Assembly: GCF_037414475.1 (NCBI RefSeq) | Contig: NZ_CP147913.1 | Location: forward strand, 372,001-436,000 | Length of the DNA stretch: 64,000 bases | Direction: 5' to 3' | From: Myxococcus stipitatus | GTDB lineage: Bacteria; Myxococcota; Myxococcia; Myxococcales; Myxococcaceae | Shown here: one piece after another, positions 41,740 through 50,900 of the stretch | How positions within the stretch are numbered: position 1 is the stretch's first letter | Layout of the letters: each line of letters begins with the position of its first letter | Notes under the pieces: model-generated | The model's database searches: none | Told to the model about the DNA's origin: nothing | The model's input: only the letters and a program-made list of their open reading frames with translations | Program-made: the position numbers and the translations under genes

Positions 41740-41776
41740 GCGGACACACGTCTACGTCCGCGGTGATTGCACCATG
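41740..41776 (-). promoter_or_regulatory. Conserved halogenase leader element, copy 1 (hairpin plus 15-nt box)
   Basis: Read on the halogenase strand: CATGGTGCAATCACC, then GCGGACGT, loop AGACGT, GTGTCCGC, then ACAG and a ribosome site 20 bp later. The box is identical to that of the second halogenase gene and the hairpin arms have changed together. Could be an mRNA structure or a dimeric-protein operator. On the plus strand the box reads as a possible ribosome site and ATG, but the reading frames that follow are not alike. Confidence 0.65.
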
Positions 41777-42118
41777 CGCTCGCTACTCGACGTTTCGCCC
41801 CTACCCCTGCAGATACGGACAGGCCGCTGGAATATTGACTGTCAGAATGCGCCCACACGGGTCCGCATCCGCAACCCCTGGAAATACATCAAGGCGGCTC
41901 GGGAGGAACAAACGGAGGCCCAGGGCAATGACACACCGGGCAATGCTTCTCATTTCTTTTTGTTCCGCGCGGCGCCACGGCGGGGGCGGGTTTCACCTCA
42001 AGGTTCGCCCCGGCCCCCGTCTTGATTGTGTTGGCGGAGACTTCCGTGTCTTGATTTCCACCCAACCATGGGCGGAGACAAGTCGTCCATCCCACCTGGG
42101 AAACCCCGAGCTCGTCCG
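41777..42118. other. Intergenic region between split halogenase and ABC importer
   Basis: 342 bp without a supported gene. It must contain the plus-strand promoter of the importer operon and the distal promoter of the minus-strand halogenase. The word GGCGGAGAC occurs twice, 42 bp apart, just before the first permease gene. A poly-T/A-rich patch (CATTTCTTTTTGTTCC) lies near 41950-41963. I see no RNA gene or repeat beyond these. Confidence 0.45.
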
Positions 42119-42928
42119 ATGAGTCCACGTGTGACTCGCTGCGTATTGCCTGGCGGGGTGGTCGCAGTGCTGCTGGCACTGTGGGAGTTCGCGGTACAGG
42201 CCGGCAAGGCGCCGTTGATGCCCTCGCCCTGGCAGGTCGTCGTCTCGCTGGGACAGCTGGCGGCGGATGGGCGGCTGGTGCGGTTCACGGTGGCCTCGCT
42301 CTTCCGGGTGACCTGGGGGCTGTTGTCGGCGGCGGTGGTCGCCTTGCCGCTGGGCCTCTGGCTGGGCTGGTCACCGCGCGCGGAGCGGGCCTTGGGGCCG
42401 GTGCTTCAATTGCTGCGGCCCATCAGCTCCTTGGCCTGGACGCCCCTGGCCATTCTCTGGTGTGGGGTGGGCGACCTCTCCGCCATCTTCATCATCTTCA
42501 TGGCCTGTTTCGGGCCCCTGATGGTCACCACGCTCCTGGGCGTGCGCAAGGTGCTGTCCATCCACCTCCATGCCGGTCGCAACTTCGGTCTGTCGACGCT
42601 GGGATTGGTGAGACACATCGTCTGGCCATCCATCCTTCCACAGCTGCTCACCAGCCTGAGACAGACGCTGGGGGTCGCCTGGATGGTGGTGGTGATGGCG
42701 GAGATGATGGCTGTCAATTCAGGCCTGGGGTTCCTCATCTTGGATGCGAGGAACGCCGGCAACCGCTACGACCTGGTGGTGGCGGGCATGGTTCTCATTG
42801 GAGCCGTGGGCCTGGGGCTGGACGCGCTCTTGCGCCGGATGGAGCGGCTCCCCGCGCTGAGCTGGGGGTTCCCGGAGCCAGCGCCTTCGGCCGCGGCGTC
42901 TCGCATGCGCCTGATGAGGAGGGACTGA
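42119..42928 (+). CDS. NitT/TauT/SsuC-type ABC importer permease 1
   Basis: 269 residues from MSPRVTRCVLPGGVVAVLLA (an upstream in-frame ATG at 42068 is possible). Six hydrophobic segments are visible. The cytoplasmic EAA-type loop is recognisable around HLHAGRNFGLSTLGLVRHIVWPS, where the ATPase docks. The family moves nitrate, sulfonates, taurine, aromatic acids or thiamine precursors; the substrate here is unknown. It is followed by an ATPase gene and a second, related permease, so the channel is probably a heterodimer. Confidence 0.85.
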   Translation: MSPRVTRCVLPGGVVAVLLALWEFAVQAGKAPLMPSPWQVVVSLGQLAADGRLVRFTVASLFRVTWGLLSAAVVALPLGLWLGWSPRAERALGPVLQLLRPISSLAWTPLAILWCGVGDLSAIFIIFMACFGPLMVTTLLGVRKVLSIHLHAGRNFGLSTLGLVRHIVWPSILPQLLTSLRQTLGVAWMVVVMAEMMAVNSGLGFLILDARNAGNRYDLVVAGMVLIGAVGLGLDALLRRMERLPALSWGFPEPAPSAAASRMRLMRRD

Positions 42929-42929
42929 T

Positions 42930-43727
42930 GTGAAACCCGCCCCTGTCCTCTCGCTCGAGGCCCCGCCATCGCCACGCCAGGTCGCCCTGAGCATTCACGA
43001 CGTCCACGTCCGCTTCAACACACCCACACGCGAGCTGACCGTGTTGGAGCACGTGAATCTGGAGGTCTACGAAGGGGAGTTCGTCTGCCTGCTGGGCCCC
43101 TCGGGGTGTGGCAAGTCCACGTTGCTCAATGTCGTGGGAGGGTTTCTCGAGCCCACCTCCGGCGAGGTGCACTTCCGGGGAGAGAAGGTGAGCGGGCCGG
43201 ACCCGCGCCGCATCTTCGTCTTCCAGGAGCGAGGGGTGTTCCCCTGGTTGACGGTGGAGGGGAACATCGCGTTCGGCCTGTTCAAGTTGTCGGAGGCCCA
43301 GCGGCGCGAGCGCGTGGCGCACTACGTGAAACTGGTCGGGTTGACGGGCTTCGAGCAGGCGTGGCCCCACGAGCTGTCGGGAGGAATGAAGCAGCGAGTG
43401 GAGGTCGCTCGCGCGTTGGCCGCGAACCCGGAGGTGCTCTACCTGGATGAGCCCTTCGGGGCGCTCGACTCCATCACGCGGCATTCCATGCGCTCGGAGT
43501 TGCTGCGCCTATGGGAGGCGGAGCGAAAGACGGTGCTCTTCGTCACCCACGACATCGAGGAGGCGTTGCAGCTCGCGGACCGGGTGGTGGTCATGTCGGC
43601 GAAGCCCGGGAAGGTGCGGCGCATCGTGGAGGTGGATGTGCCGCGGCCCCGGGACATCAGCTCGGCGCGTTATCTGGAGTTGCGAGACAGCCTGCTGGGG
43701 GAGATTGGGCTTGCCCACCACATCTGA
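42930..43727 (+). CDS. NitT/TauT/SsuB-type ABC importer ATPase
   Basis: 265 residues from a GTG start just after the permease stop. All ABC signatures are present: Walker A GPSGCGKST, Q-loop FVFQERGVFPWLTV, signature LSGGMKQR, Walker B VLYLDEPFGALD, and the H-loop VTHDIEEA. It energises the importer on the inner face of the membrane. The second permease gene starts inside its last codons at a TTG. Its sequence is typical of the SsuB/TauB branch. Confidence 0.92.
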   Translation: MKPAPVLSLEAPPSPRQVALSIHDVHVRFNTPTRELTVLEHVNLEVYEGEFVCLLGPSGCGKSTLLNVVGGFLEPTSGEVHFRGEKVSGPDPRRIFVFQERGVFPWLTVEGNIAFGLFKLSEAQRRERVAHYVKLVGLTGFEQAWPHELSGGMKQRVEVARALAANPEVLYLDEPFGALDSITRHSMRSELLRLWEAERKTVLFVTHDIEEALQLADRVVVMSAKPGKVRRIVEVDVPRPRDISSARYLELRDSLLGEIGLAHHI

Positions 43728-44505
43728 CACACGTCCCTTCGCGCGGCGCTCCGCCGAGTCCGTCCTGCTGCCGCTGGCCACGCTGCTGTTGTTGTTGGCC
43801 GGGTGGGTGCTTGCGGTGAGAGGAACGGGCACCCGGGTCTTCCCCCATCCGTTGCAGGTGCTGGACGGGGTGTTGGAGCTGGTGCGCAGTGGGGTGTTGC
43901 ACCGGTACGCGGCTGATTCGTTGATGCGGGTGGGGCTCGGCTTCGGATTGGCCGTGGGAGTGGGGATGGCGTTGGGGATGGTGATGGGGCTGTACCCCAT
44001 GGTGGCCACCGCGCTCGGGCCGGTGGTGCAGTTCCTGCGGCCCATCAGTCCGCTGGCCTGGGTCCCCATCGCCATCCTCTTCTTTGGCGTGGGGGACAAA
44101 GCCGCTGTCGCGCTCATCTTCCTCGCGGCCAGCCTCCCGCTCGCGCTGCACACCACGGGGGCGATGGCGACGGTGCCCGCCATCTATCTGAACGCGGGCC
44201 GCAACTTCGGGCTCTCCCCTCCCCGGCTCTTCTTCCACGTCCTGCTGCCCGCGGCGATGCCTCAGTTGCTGGTGGGGTTGCGCATCGCGCTGTGGGTGTC
44301 GTGGCAGGTGGTGGTGGCGGCGGAGATGATCGCCGTGGATTCAGGGCTGGGATACATGATCGTGGACGCGCGCAACGCGGGCAAACGCTACGACCTGGTG
44401 GTGGCGGGGATGTTGCTCATCGGGGGAATCGGCCTGTTGTTGGACACGGGCATCCGGAAGATGGAGTCCCTGCGATGGGTGCGCTGGGGCTTTCGCGAGG
44501 AATGA
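43711..44505 (+). CDS. NitT/TauT/SsuC-type ABC importer permease 2
   Basis: 264 residues if translation begins at the TTG that follows GGGGGAG; no better start fits. It is clearly related to permease 1 (LRPISPLAWVPIAILFFGVGD, AGRNFGLSPPRLFFHVLLPA and DARNAGKRYDLVVAGM have close partners there). Two related permeases with one ATPase and one binding protein are unusual for this family, which normally uses a homodimer. The overlap of 17 bases with the ATPase gene implies coupling. It is followed after 27 bp by the binding-protein gene. Confidence 0.82.
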   Translation: MPTTSDTRPFARRSAESVLLPLATLLLLLAGWVLAVRGTGTRVFPHPLQVLDGVLELVRSGVLHRYAADSLMRVGLGFGLAVGVGMALGMVMGLYPMVATALGPVVQFLRPISPLAWVPIAILFFGVGDKAAVALIFLAASLPLALHTTGAMATVPAIYLNAGRNFGLSPPRLFFHVLLPAAMPQLLVGLRIALWVSWQVVVAAEMIAVDSGLGYMIVDARNAGKRYDLVVAGMLLIGGIGLLLDTGIRKMESLRWVRWGFREE

Positions 44506-44532
44506 ACCCTGGAGTCGTCAAGAGGTGGGGCA

Positions 44533-45591
44533 ATGACAGGACAGACAAGGCGCATGGCGAGGGCGGTGGCAGCGTGGTTGCTGGGGGTCTCCGGCCTGCA
44601 TCTGTGGCTCAACCTGGACTGGTCTTCGCTGCGCAATGAGTGGAGGACGGAGGAGACGCGCAAGCTCAACGTCGCCTACATCCCCGTCACATGACACCTG
44701 GCCTGTCCGGTCACTGATTACATCGCCCGCAACTCCCTGGATGACACGCTGTTCATTCCGAAGATGTTCCAGGGGTTTCCGGAGATCAAAGAGGCGTTGA
44801 TCTCCAATCGGATGCAGGCGGGGTTCCTGGTGGCCCCCATGGCCTTGGCCCTGCGGTCGCAGGGCGTGCCCATCAAGATTGTGTACCTGGGGCATCGCTA
44901 CGGGAGCGCCGTGGTGGTGCGCAAGGACGGACCCGTGCGTCAGGTGCCCGACCTGGTCGGGAAGACGATGGCCGTCCCGAGCCGGTTCTCGGATGAGCGG
45001 CTCATCATCCTCAAGGCGCTCAAGGAGCACGGGCTGCCCCCGTCGTCGGTCAAACTGGTGGAGATGTCTCCGCCAGACGTGGCGGGAGCCCTGGCGGCGG
45101 GAGCCGTGGACGGCTTCTCGATGGGAGAGCCCTATCCGTCGCAGGCGGAGATGGGCGGCTTCGGGCGAGTGCTCTTCCACGCGAGGGAGTACTGGCCCGA
45201 CTACATGTCGTGTGTCCTGGTGGTGCGAGACGACATCATCAGCCGGAGGCCCCAAGCGGTGCAGGTGCTGGTGGATGGCATCGCACGCTCGGGGCTCTGG
45301 TTGGACCAGGGGCGCGAGGAGCGCGAGTACGCGGCGGAGTTCGTCGGGCGCTACTACTACAGCCAGCCGCCGGCGCTGTTGCGCCACGCGCTCCTCGAGC
45401 CCATCGACCGAGTGCAATACACACCCCTGGCGCCGCGGGAGGCGGACTTCAACGTGGTGCAGGACCTGATGATGGAACACGGACTGCTCAACCGGCGCAT
45501 GGCGTTCGAGGAGTACGTGGACATCCAGTTCGCGGACAAGGCCCGACACCAGACGGCGTGGAAGTATGCGCCTTGGTTGCTGGATGATTGA
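44533..45591 (+). CDS. ABC substrate-binding protein with in-frame TGA at codon 54 (nonsense or recoding)
   Basis: 352 codons from an ATG with a good AGAGGTGGGG site. The N-terminus has a basic, then hydrophobic segment (MARAVAAWLLGVSGLHLWL) that should export or anchor it. At 44692-44694 a TGA interrupts KLNVAYIPVT-[TGA]-HLACPVTDYIAR; the frame continues without loss to the natural stop, with normal codon use. From memory, relatives tend to have Cys there (T-C-H-L-x-C-P). The next ATG (44764) has no ribosome site and would drop the first strand of the domain. Either a recent nonsense change, selenocysteine recoding, or a sequence error. No strong SECIS-like hairpin is seen. Confidence 0.75.
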
Positions 45592-45592
45592 A

Positions 45593-45626
45593 ACAGGGGC
45601 TCGCGGGAGCGTCCGCGAGCCCCTGT
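45593..45626. terminator. Strong bidirectional terminator hairpin
   Basis: ACAGGGGCTCGCGG and CCGCGAGCCCCTGT are perfect 14-bp arms around GAGCGT, placed between the binding-protein stop and the convergent halogenase stop. It should end both transcripts. Little U-run, as is common in this genome. Confidence 0.85.
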
Positions 45627-45639
45627 CTCGCAGCAGGTA

Positions 45640-47241
45640 TCACCCGGTGCCCGTGGGGGCCAGGTCCATGCCGTTCTGGTGGTGCAGCCGCTGGAGGAAC
45701 TCGTGGTTGGTGGGCATGCTTCGGAGCAGCACCTGCTGCTGGAGCTTCACGCGCTGGAAGGCGTCCTCCGCGCGTGCCACCGACGACGGCCGGTACTTCA
45801 GCGTCGTCAGGGGTTGCTCTGGCATCCACCCCATCCCCGCCAGCACGCAGTAGTAGCTGCTGTTCGTCCAGAAGTTCCGGAACTCCGTCTCGAAGTTCCC
45901 GTAGTACGCCTCTTCACTCGCCACGGGCATATTGACGGTCAGGCCCGCCTTCCACGTCGTCAGCTTGTCCTTCAGCGCGTCCGAGATGTTCAGGTCGTTC
46001 TTGTTCGCGAGCCAGAACGCCGTGTCGTCCCTGGAGGACGTGAGGAAGTGGGCCTGGAGGAAGTCCCGCGTATCGTCGAACATCGTCTCAATCTCGCGAT
46101 TGAACCGGTCCACGAGGATGGGATTGAAGGTCTTGTCCGGGAAGTGCTTGGCCAGTTGGTAGATCGACGCGGTGATGAAGTAGATGCCCGTCGATTCAAG
46201 CGGCTCCACGAAACACGACGACAGTCCGATGCTGACGCAGTTCTTCACCCAGGCTCGCCGGTTGCGTCCCACCCGGAAGCGGATGCGATTGAACGCGGTC
46301 TTGTCCGGGTTCAGTCCCCACTTCGCGGAGAACTCACGGATGGCTTCGTCCTGGGAACAAAAGTGGCTCGAGTAGACGTAGCCCGTCCCGAAGCGTCCCA
46401 GCATGGGAATCTTCCACATCCAGCCGTGACGCGAGGCAATCGCGGAGGTGTAGGGCTCGATGCCATACCGGGCGTCGTCATGGGGGATGGCCGTGGCGAC
46501 CGCGCTGTTGCACAGCAAGTGGTCGCTCATGTCGATGAACGGCTCCGCCATGGCCTCATTGATGAGCAGACCGCGGAAGCCGCTGCAGTCGACGAAGAGG
46601 TCACCGGTCAGGACCCGGCCACCCTTGGTCCGCAGCGCCTGGATGTGTCCGTCCGACGTCTTCTCGACCGAGACCAACTCGTCCACCACGTGGCGCACGC
46701 CCCACCCGGTGGAGAGCCTGCGCAGGTAGTCCGCCACGAGCTGCGCGTCGAAGTGCCAGGCATAGTTGACGGCGGGCCGGCCATCCCGGAAGCGCGGCGC
46801 GAGGTTCGCGTCCATCATCGGCGGCTCGCGGTAGCACGCGTAGTCCACCGGTTCATCGGGCGTCGTGCCCCCTTCGTTGCGGAGCACCCAGTAATGAGAC
46901 AGCGGGATGTTGTCGACGTTCGGGATGAGTCCGAACGAGTGGTAGAAGTGGTTGTCCGGTGCGCCGGGCTCGCGCTTGCGCCAGTTGACGAATTTCACCG
47001 CCATCTTGAACGCGGCGTTGCATTCGCGCATCCACTCATCTTCGGGGATGCCCAGACGGTCGAAGAAGACTCGCTGCAGATTGGGAACCGTCGCCTCTCC
47101 CACGCCAATCCTGGGAATGGTGGCGGCCTCCAGCAGCGTCACCTGCACCGTCCCCTCGAAGACCTTCTGAAGGTAGGCCGCCGTCATCCAGCCCGCCGTC
47201 CCACCTCCGAGAATCACCACCTCACGAATCGCGGTGTCCAT
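45640..47241 (-). CDS. Flavin-dependent (tryptophan-type) halogenase, intact copy
   Basis: 533 residues. FAD-binding loop GGGTAGW at the N-terminus, the catalytic-Lys region [14 protein letters not shown] near 80, the halogenase signature WMWKIP (WxWxIP) in GWMWKIPM, and [16 protein letters not shown] near 350. All elements of an active FADH2-dependent halogenase are visible. The family chlorinates or brominates indoles or other aromatics with reduced flavin from a partner reductase, not seen here. It lies in convergent orientation to the ABC importer and is a close paralogue of the IS-split gene. No biosynthetic scaffold genes are adjacent, so a free substrate or one made elsewhere is likely. 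Confidence 0.92.
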   Translation of the reverse strand: MDTAIREVVILGGGTAGWMTAAYLQKVFEGTVQVTLLEAATIPRIGVGEATVPNLQRVFFDRLGIPEDEWMRECNAAFKMAVKFVNWRKREPGAPDNHFYHSFGLIPNVDNIPLSHYWVLRNEGGTTPDEPVDYACYREPPMMDANLAPRFRDGRPAVNYAWHFDAQLVADYLRRLSTGWGVRHVVDELVSVEKTSDGHIQALRTKGGRVLTGDLFVDCSGFRGLLINEAMAEPFIDMSDHLLCNSAVATAIPHDDARYGIEPYTSAIASRHGWMWKIPMLGRFGTGYVYSSHFCSQDEAIREFSAKWGLNPDKTAFNRIRFRVGRNRRAWVKNCVSIGLSSCFVEPLESTGIYFITASIYQLAKHFPDKTFNPILVDRFNREIETMFDDTRDFLQAHFLTSSRDDTAFWLANKNDLNISDALKDKLTTWKAGLTVNMPVASEEAYYGNFETEFRNFWTNSSYYCVLAGMGWMPEQPLTTLKYRPSSVARAEDAFQRVKLQQQVLLRSMPTNHEFLQRLHHQNGMDLAPTGTG

Positions 47242-47260
47242 GTCCTCTCCTCCCGGCTGT

Positions 47261-47297
47261 GTGGACGCAAGACTGCATCCACGGTGATTGCACCATG
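47261..47297 (-). promoter_or_regulatory. Conserved halogenase leader element, copy 2 (hairpin plus 15-nt box)
   Basis: On the halogenase strand: CATGGTGCAATCACC, GTGGATGC, loop AGTCTT, GCGTCCAC, then ACAG and the ribosome site GGGAGGAGAGG. It has the same lengths and spacing (40 nt from box to ATG) as copy 1. The C-G pair of copy 1 is T-A here, and two wobble pairs are replaced by Watson-Crick or the reverse, so pairing is kept while sequence changes. Confidence 0.7.
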
Positions 47298-47972
47298 AGC
47301 CCCCTGCTCAACTCTCGTCGCCTGGTGTCCAAGCACAGACCTGTACTCGGCGGACAGATATTCACAAGGCCCCCCTCCCTGGTGGCCTGCGACCGTGCAA
47401 GCCATCACGACACATAATAGCGGCTCGCGAACAATGCATCAAAGTCTCCAATCGCATTTCACGTTGGACAGACTTTGCCATTCATCCGCTTCATGTAAGC
47501 CCAAACCCACCGGGTAGCTTCCGACCCAAGACACAGGCGCAAAGGTTGCGTCGGCGCATGACTCCAACAGTCGGGCTGGATGATTCCCGCATCGTTCCGG
47601 CCCGTGGTGACTCAACATGAAAGTCTTTAAAGGTTCTACAAAGCCGGGCCCTGTGCCTGAGCACCACTGCGACGCATTGTCCTGGTCACTCCACTCCCCG
47701 CAACTCCTCACAGACACAACAAGAAGCACGTCGGCCACGGATGGACGCCGGGGCAAAAATCAATGACCCAGGGACCGATGCGACTTGTGTCATGAGATGG
47801 CGTAGCGGGTACGTCATGCAGGGGAATCTGGACTCGGTGCGTCACCGCGCCCCAGGGATGGGCTCCGCATCAACCGATGGGAAGGCCGGCGTGGGGCGGC
47901 GGCACTTTCTCCATGCCAAGCTCAAACGTTTGCGCCTGCCCTGTTTCCGCTCGAAGTGGTAGGCCCATTGGC
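47298..47972. other. 675-bp intergenic region at the left edge of the defence island
   Basis: No gene is convincing here; the open frames present have no start signals or recognisable sequence. The DNA is visibly less GC-rich than its surroundings. CAAAGTCT at 47440-47447 and AGACTTTG at 47470-47477 are perfect inverted arms 22 bp apart, and a third AAAGTCT follows near 47620. The promoter of the large STAND gene must lie here. I found no copy of the tRNA-Leu 3' end that could mark an attachment site. Confidence 0.5.
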
Positions 47973-50900
47973 ATGGGAATCGAGGACACGGACGAGAGCG
48001 ACTCTCTGGAGAGCGATGGGCTTCCTGCCTACCTCGGTTACGAGTACCAGCTCAATGTCACCGTCTGGGTGGCACTGGAGCTGCTCTTCAATCGAGGCCT
48101 CCCGCACATCGAGATTGAACCCGCGTCTCAGGAGGACATCGAGGCCAGGCTCCAGGTGGGGGCTGACGAGGCATCCACGGTCCTCGGCATCGAGACCCTG
48201 TCCGTCCAGGTGAAGTTCCGTGGTTCGGAATGGAAGCCGGCGGCTTTTCGGGATCTGCTGCATGGAAAGCCCAAGTCGAAGAAGGGAAAGCCGGGCCCGC
48301 CCCCACGGCAGAGGGCCTGGGAGAGCCTCAAAGCGGACCCGTTGCGGCGCTATCTGCTGATCACCAACGCGCAGCTTGCGCCCAAGCTCCAGTCGCTCCG
48401 CGTCGAGGAGCTCTTCGCCCAGCCTGGCCACCCTGTCCTGCCTGACGAGTGCCTCGATGGCGGCAAGGGGCAGGAACTGGCCGAGCGCATCGCGGTGATG
48501 GCTGAACAGCCCCCTGAACTGGTCGCATTCAAGAGCAAGGCGCTCCTGACACGCCGACTGCATGTCCCGACGGGGAACGTCGAGGGGTGCCTGCGCCAAT
48601 TGAGAGAGAGTGTCCGCAAGCGCCTTCTCGGGGAGGGTTCGAGGCAATGGCTCCGAGGGGAGATTCTCGCGGAAGCCCAGCGATTCGGCGGCAGCCTGAA
48701 TCCGACGCCCGCCCTGGACATGTTCGTTCCACCGAAGACCTTCAAGCAGATTGAACAGCAGCTTGCCAGCAAGCATGCGGTGGTGTTGCTCGGCCAGGCG
48801 GGTGCCGGCAAGACACTGACGGCCCAGCACCTGGAGCACAAACTTCGGACTCCAGACGGAACCGTTGCAGGGCAGCCGCCGTTCATGGTCTGCCGCGCGA
48901 AGGTGCCTCAGGATGTCCGCAAGGACCTGTCGAGCCCCGACGCGGTCCTGTTTGTCATCGAAGATCCATGGGGCAAGTCCAAGCTGAGCAGCGACGCAGA
49001 CCATTGGGTGAGCGAACTGGGCAGCTTCCTCCTCCAGGCGGGAGCGCAGAAGAAGTTCATCATCACCTCACGCCACTCCATTCTTGAGGACGCGGCGGGG
49101 ATGGAGGTCGTGGAGGACTTCTGCGTTCGGATCGACTACGAGCACTACGACGAGAAGGCTCGAAGGAAGATTCTCGTCAGCATGCTGCGCAATGCGCAGC
49201 CATGGCAAAGACAACTCGCCATGGCGTCCTCGGCATGGATCGTTGAACAACTCAAGGCGCCAATTTCGCTTCGGGAGTTCGCGAAACAACTGAAGAAGGC
49301 GAAGTCCCGCGACGAGGTACACCTGTCGGACTTGATTCACGACTCGGGTGTCGATGCGTTGGCAACGCTCGTGGAGAAGGAACTCGGGTTGCTCGCCTGG
49401 GACGCAATCCCCTCAGCGGCCGTTCTCTGGTCCCTGCTTTGTGAGGCTCCGACCTTCTCCCGTGCCGAGATGGAGCATCGCGAGAGACTGGCCCAACAGG
49501 TTGCGCCCGCGTTTGCGCCCTATCTGGAAGTGAGCCGGCTCGCATTGTGGATGGCAGGAGAGCGGTGGCTCGATTCGGAGGACGATGTCTACCGAGCCCA
49601 TCCCACGACCATTCAGGGACTTGAGCACTTCATCAAGGGGGCTCGGTCAGGCAAGGCGCGAGCACTATTGGGGCCCCTGCTCTCAGGACTGGTCGCAGCT
49701 GGTCAGTTCGCCGACGCGCTGGGCATCGCCGAGAACCTTCGCGATCAACAGGATTGGATCCCCGCGGACGTGCGGGGAATCATCGCGTCCTCCCTGCATC
49801 AACAACTGCTGACAGTGGATGAGACCCATTTCCGAGATACATTCTTCAAGGCTGTACGGTGGTTGAACGAACGTGATCCTGTCTCGCTGATGGTCCAGGC
49901 GCTCGCGGCTGAAACAAAGCTGGCCACCCGGTCGTTCCTTGCGAGTCATGCATGGCACCGCCCCATCTGGACCGCATCTGAGCAGGCCGCCGTGATTGCC
50001 TCACCAGAAGCTCGGCGGGTCGCCGAGCGGCATATACGCCATGTCGTGCCATACCATTCCCGAATCCTTGCCAGGGTTCTCGAAAGACCTCGCTGGCTCT
50101 CGAAGCTGTGGGACCTTGCCTCGGTCTATTCCGACGCCCTGGTCGTGGCCGTGGAGGAGAATTCGGACGGAATCCGTGAACTCGCGGTGGGGGCAGTGCT
50201 CTCGGACCAAACCTTGTTCGATACCCTTGCAGACAAGCTTCTGCATGGGCTGGACGAGGTGGAGCTAGAGTATCAGTCCTCGAATTCTGGGACTCACGGA
50301 CCAGACGTCGCCGACTACTACGCGGATCGTGCCCACCCCTATCGTTCCGCGTTGGAGGAGCTCGTCGTCGAGCGGCGAAGAGTGGAGGGACACACGTGGA
50401 TCCTCAAGCATCCTCGGCGGACTCAGCTGCTTGATGGTTGGGGGGCCGCGTTGCGGCGGCAGGAAGAAGGAGTCACCCAGGAAGAGATGCTGGCGTTCTT
50501 CGCGACATGTCGGCTGGGAGAGATGAGTCTGCTCGCCCAGACTATCGATACTCCACAATGGGCTCAGATTGCCCCAGAGCTGGTATCGGCGCTGGGAGAA
50601 CTCACCGAGGACGAGCTGGATGAGTATTTCGGAGCGGTGGCCAGACTCACCTCGCCAGACCAATTGAAGGCATTGATTGAGACACATCCACCACCGCTCT
50701 CCAGCATCCAGCGCGCGGCACTCGTCCTGAGCTGCCAGCGTGTCCGTGGAGTGTCAGAGGAGAAGGCACGTGCGCTTCAAGAGATGCTGACTTCCGTGCT
50801 CTTGCCGGGAAGGGAAGCGCTCCTCAGCGCCTGTATGCGTGCCGAGATCGGCGATGAAATAGACGTCGCGACGATTCATCCCTTCAGCCCCGAAGAATTG

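Noticed and set aside
41762..41860. Divergent leader peptide starting at the ATG inside the conserved halogenase box
   Set aside because: GGTGATTGCACC-ATG looks like a start, but the frames after the two copies give unrelated peptides of different length.
44695..44745. Possible SECIS hairpin after the TGA of the binding-protein gene
   Set aside because: The best stem is five pairs with one mismatch and a 12-nt loop; a second candidate (ACCTGG/TCCGGT) lies too close to the TGA. Neither is convincing, so recoding is left as an open hypothesis only.
47298..47972. Second copy of the tRNA-Leu 3' end as attachment site for the defence island
   Set aside because: I looked for the T-arm/acceptor sequence left of the STAND gene and found none within the window.
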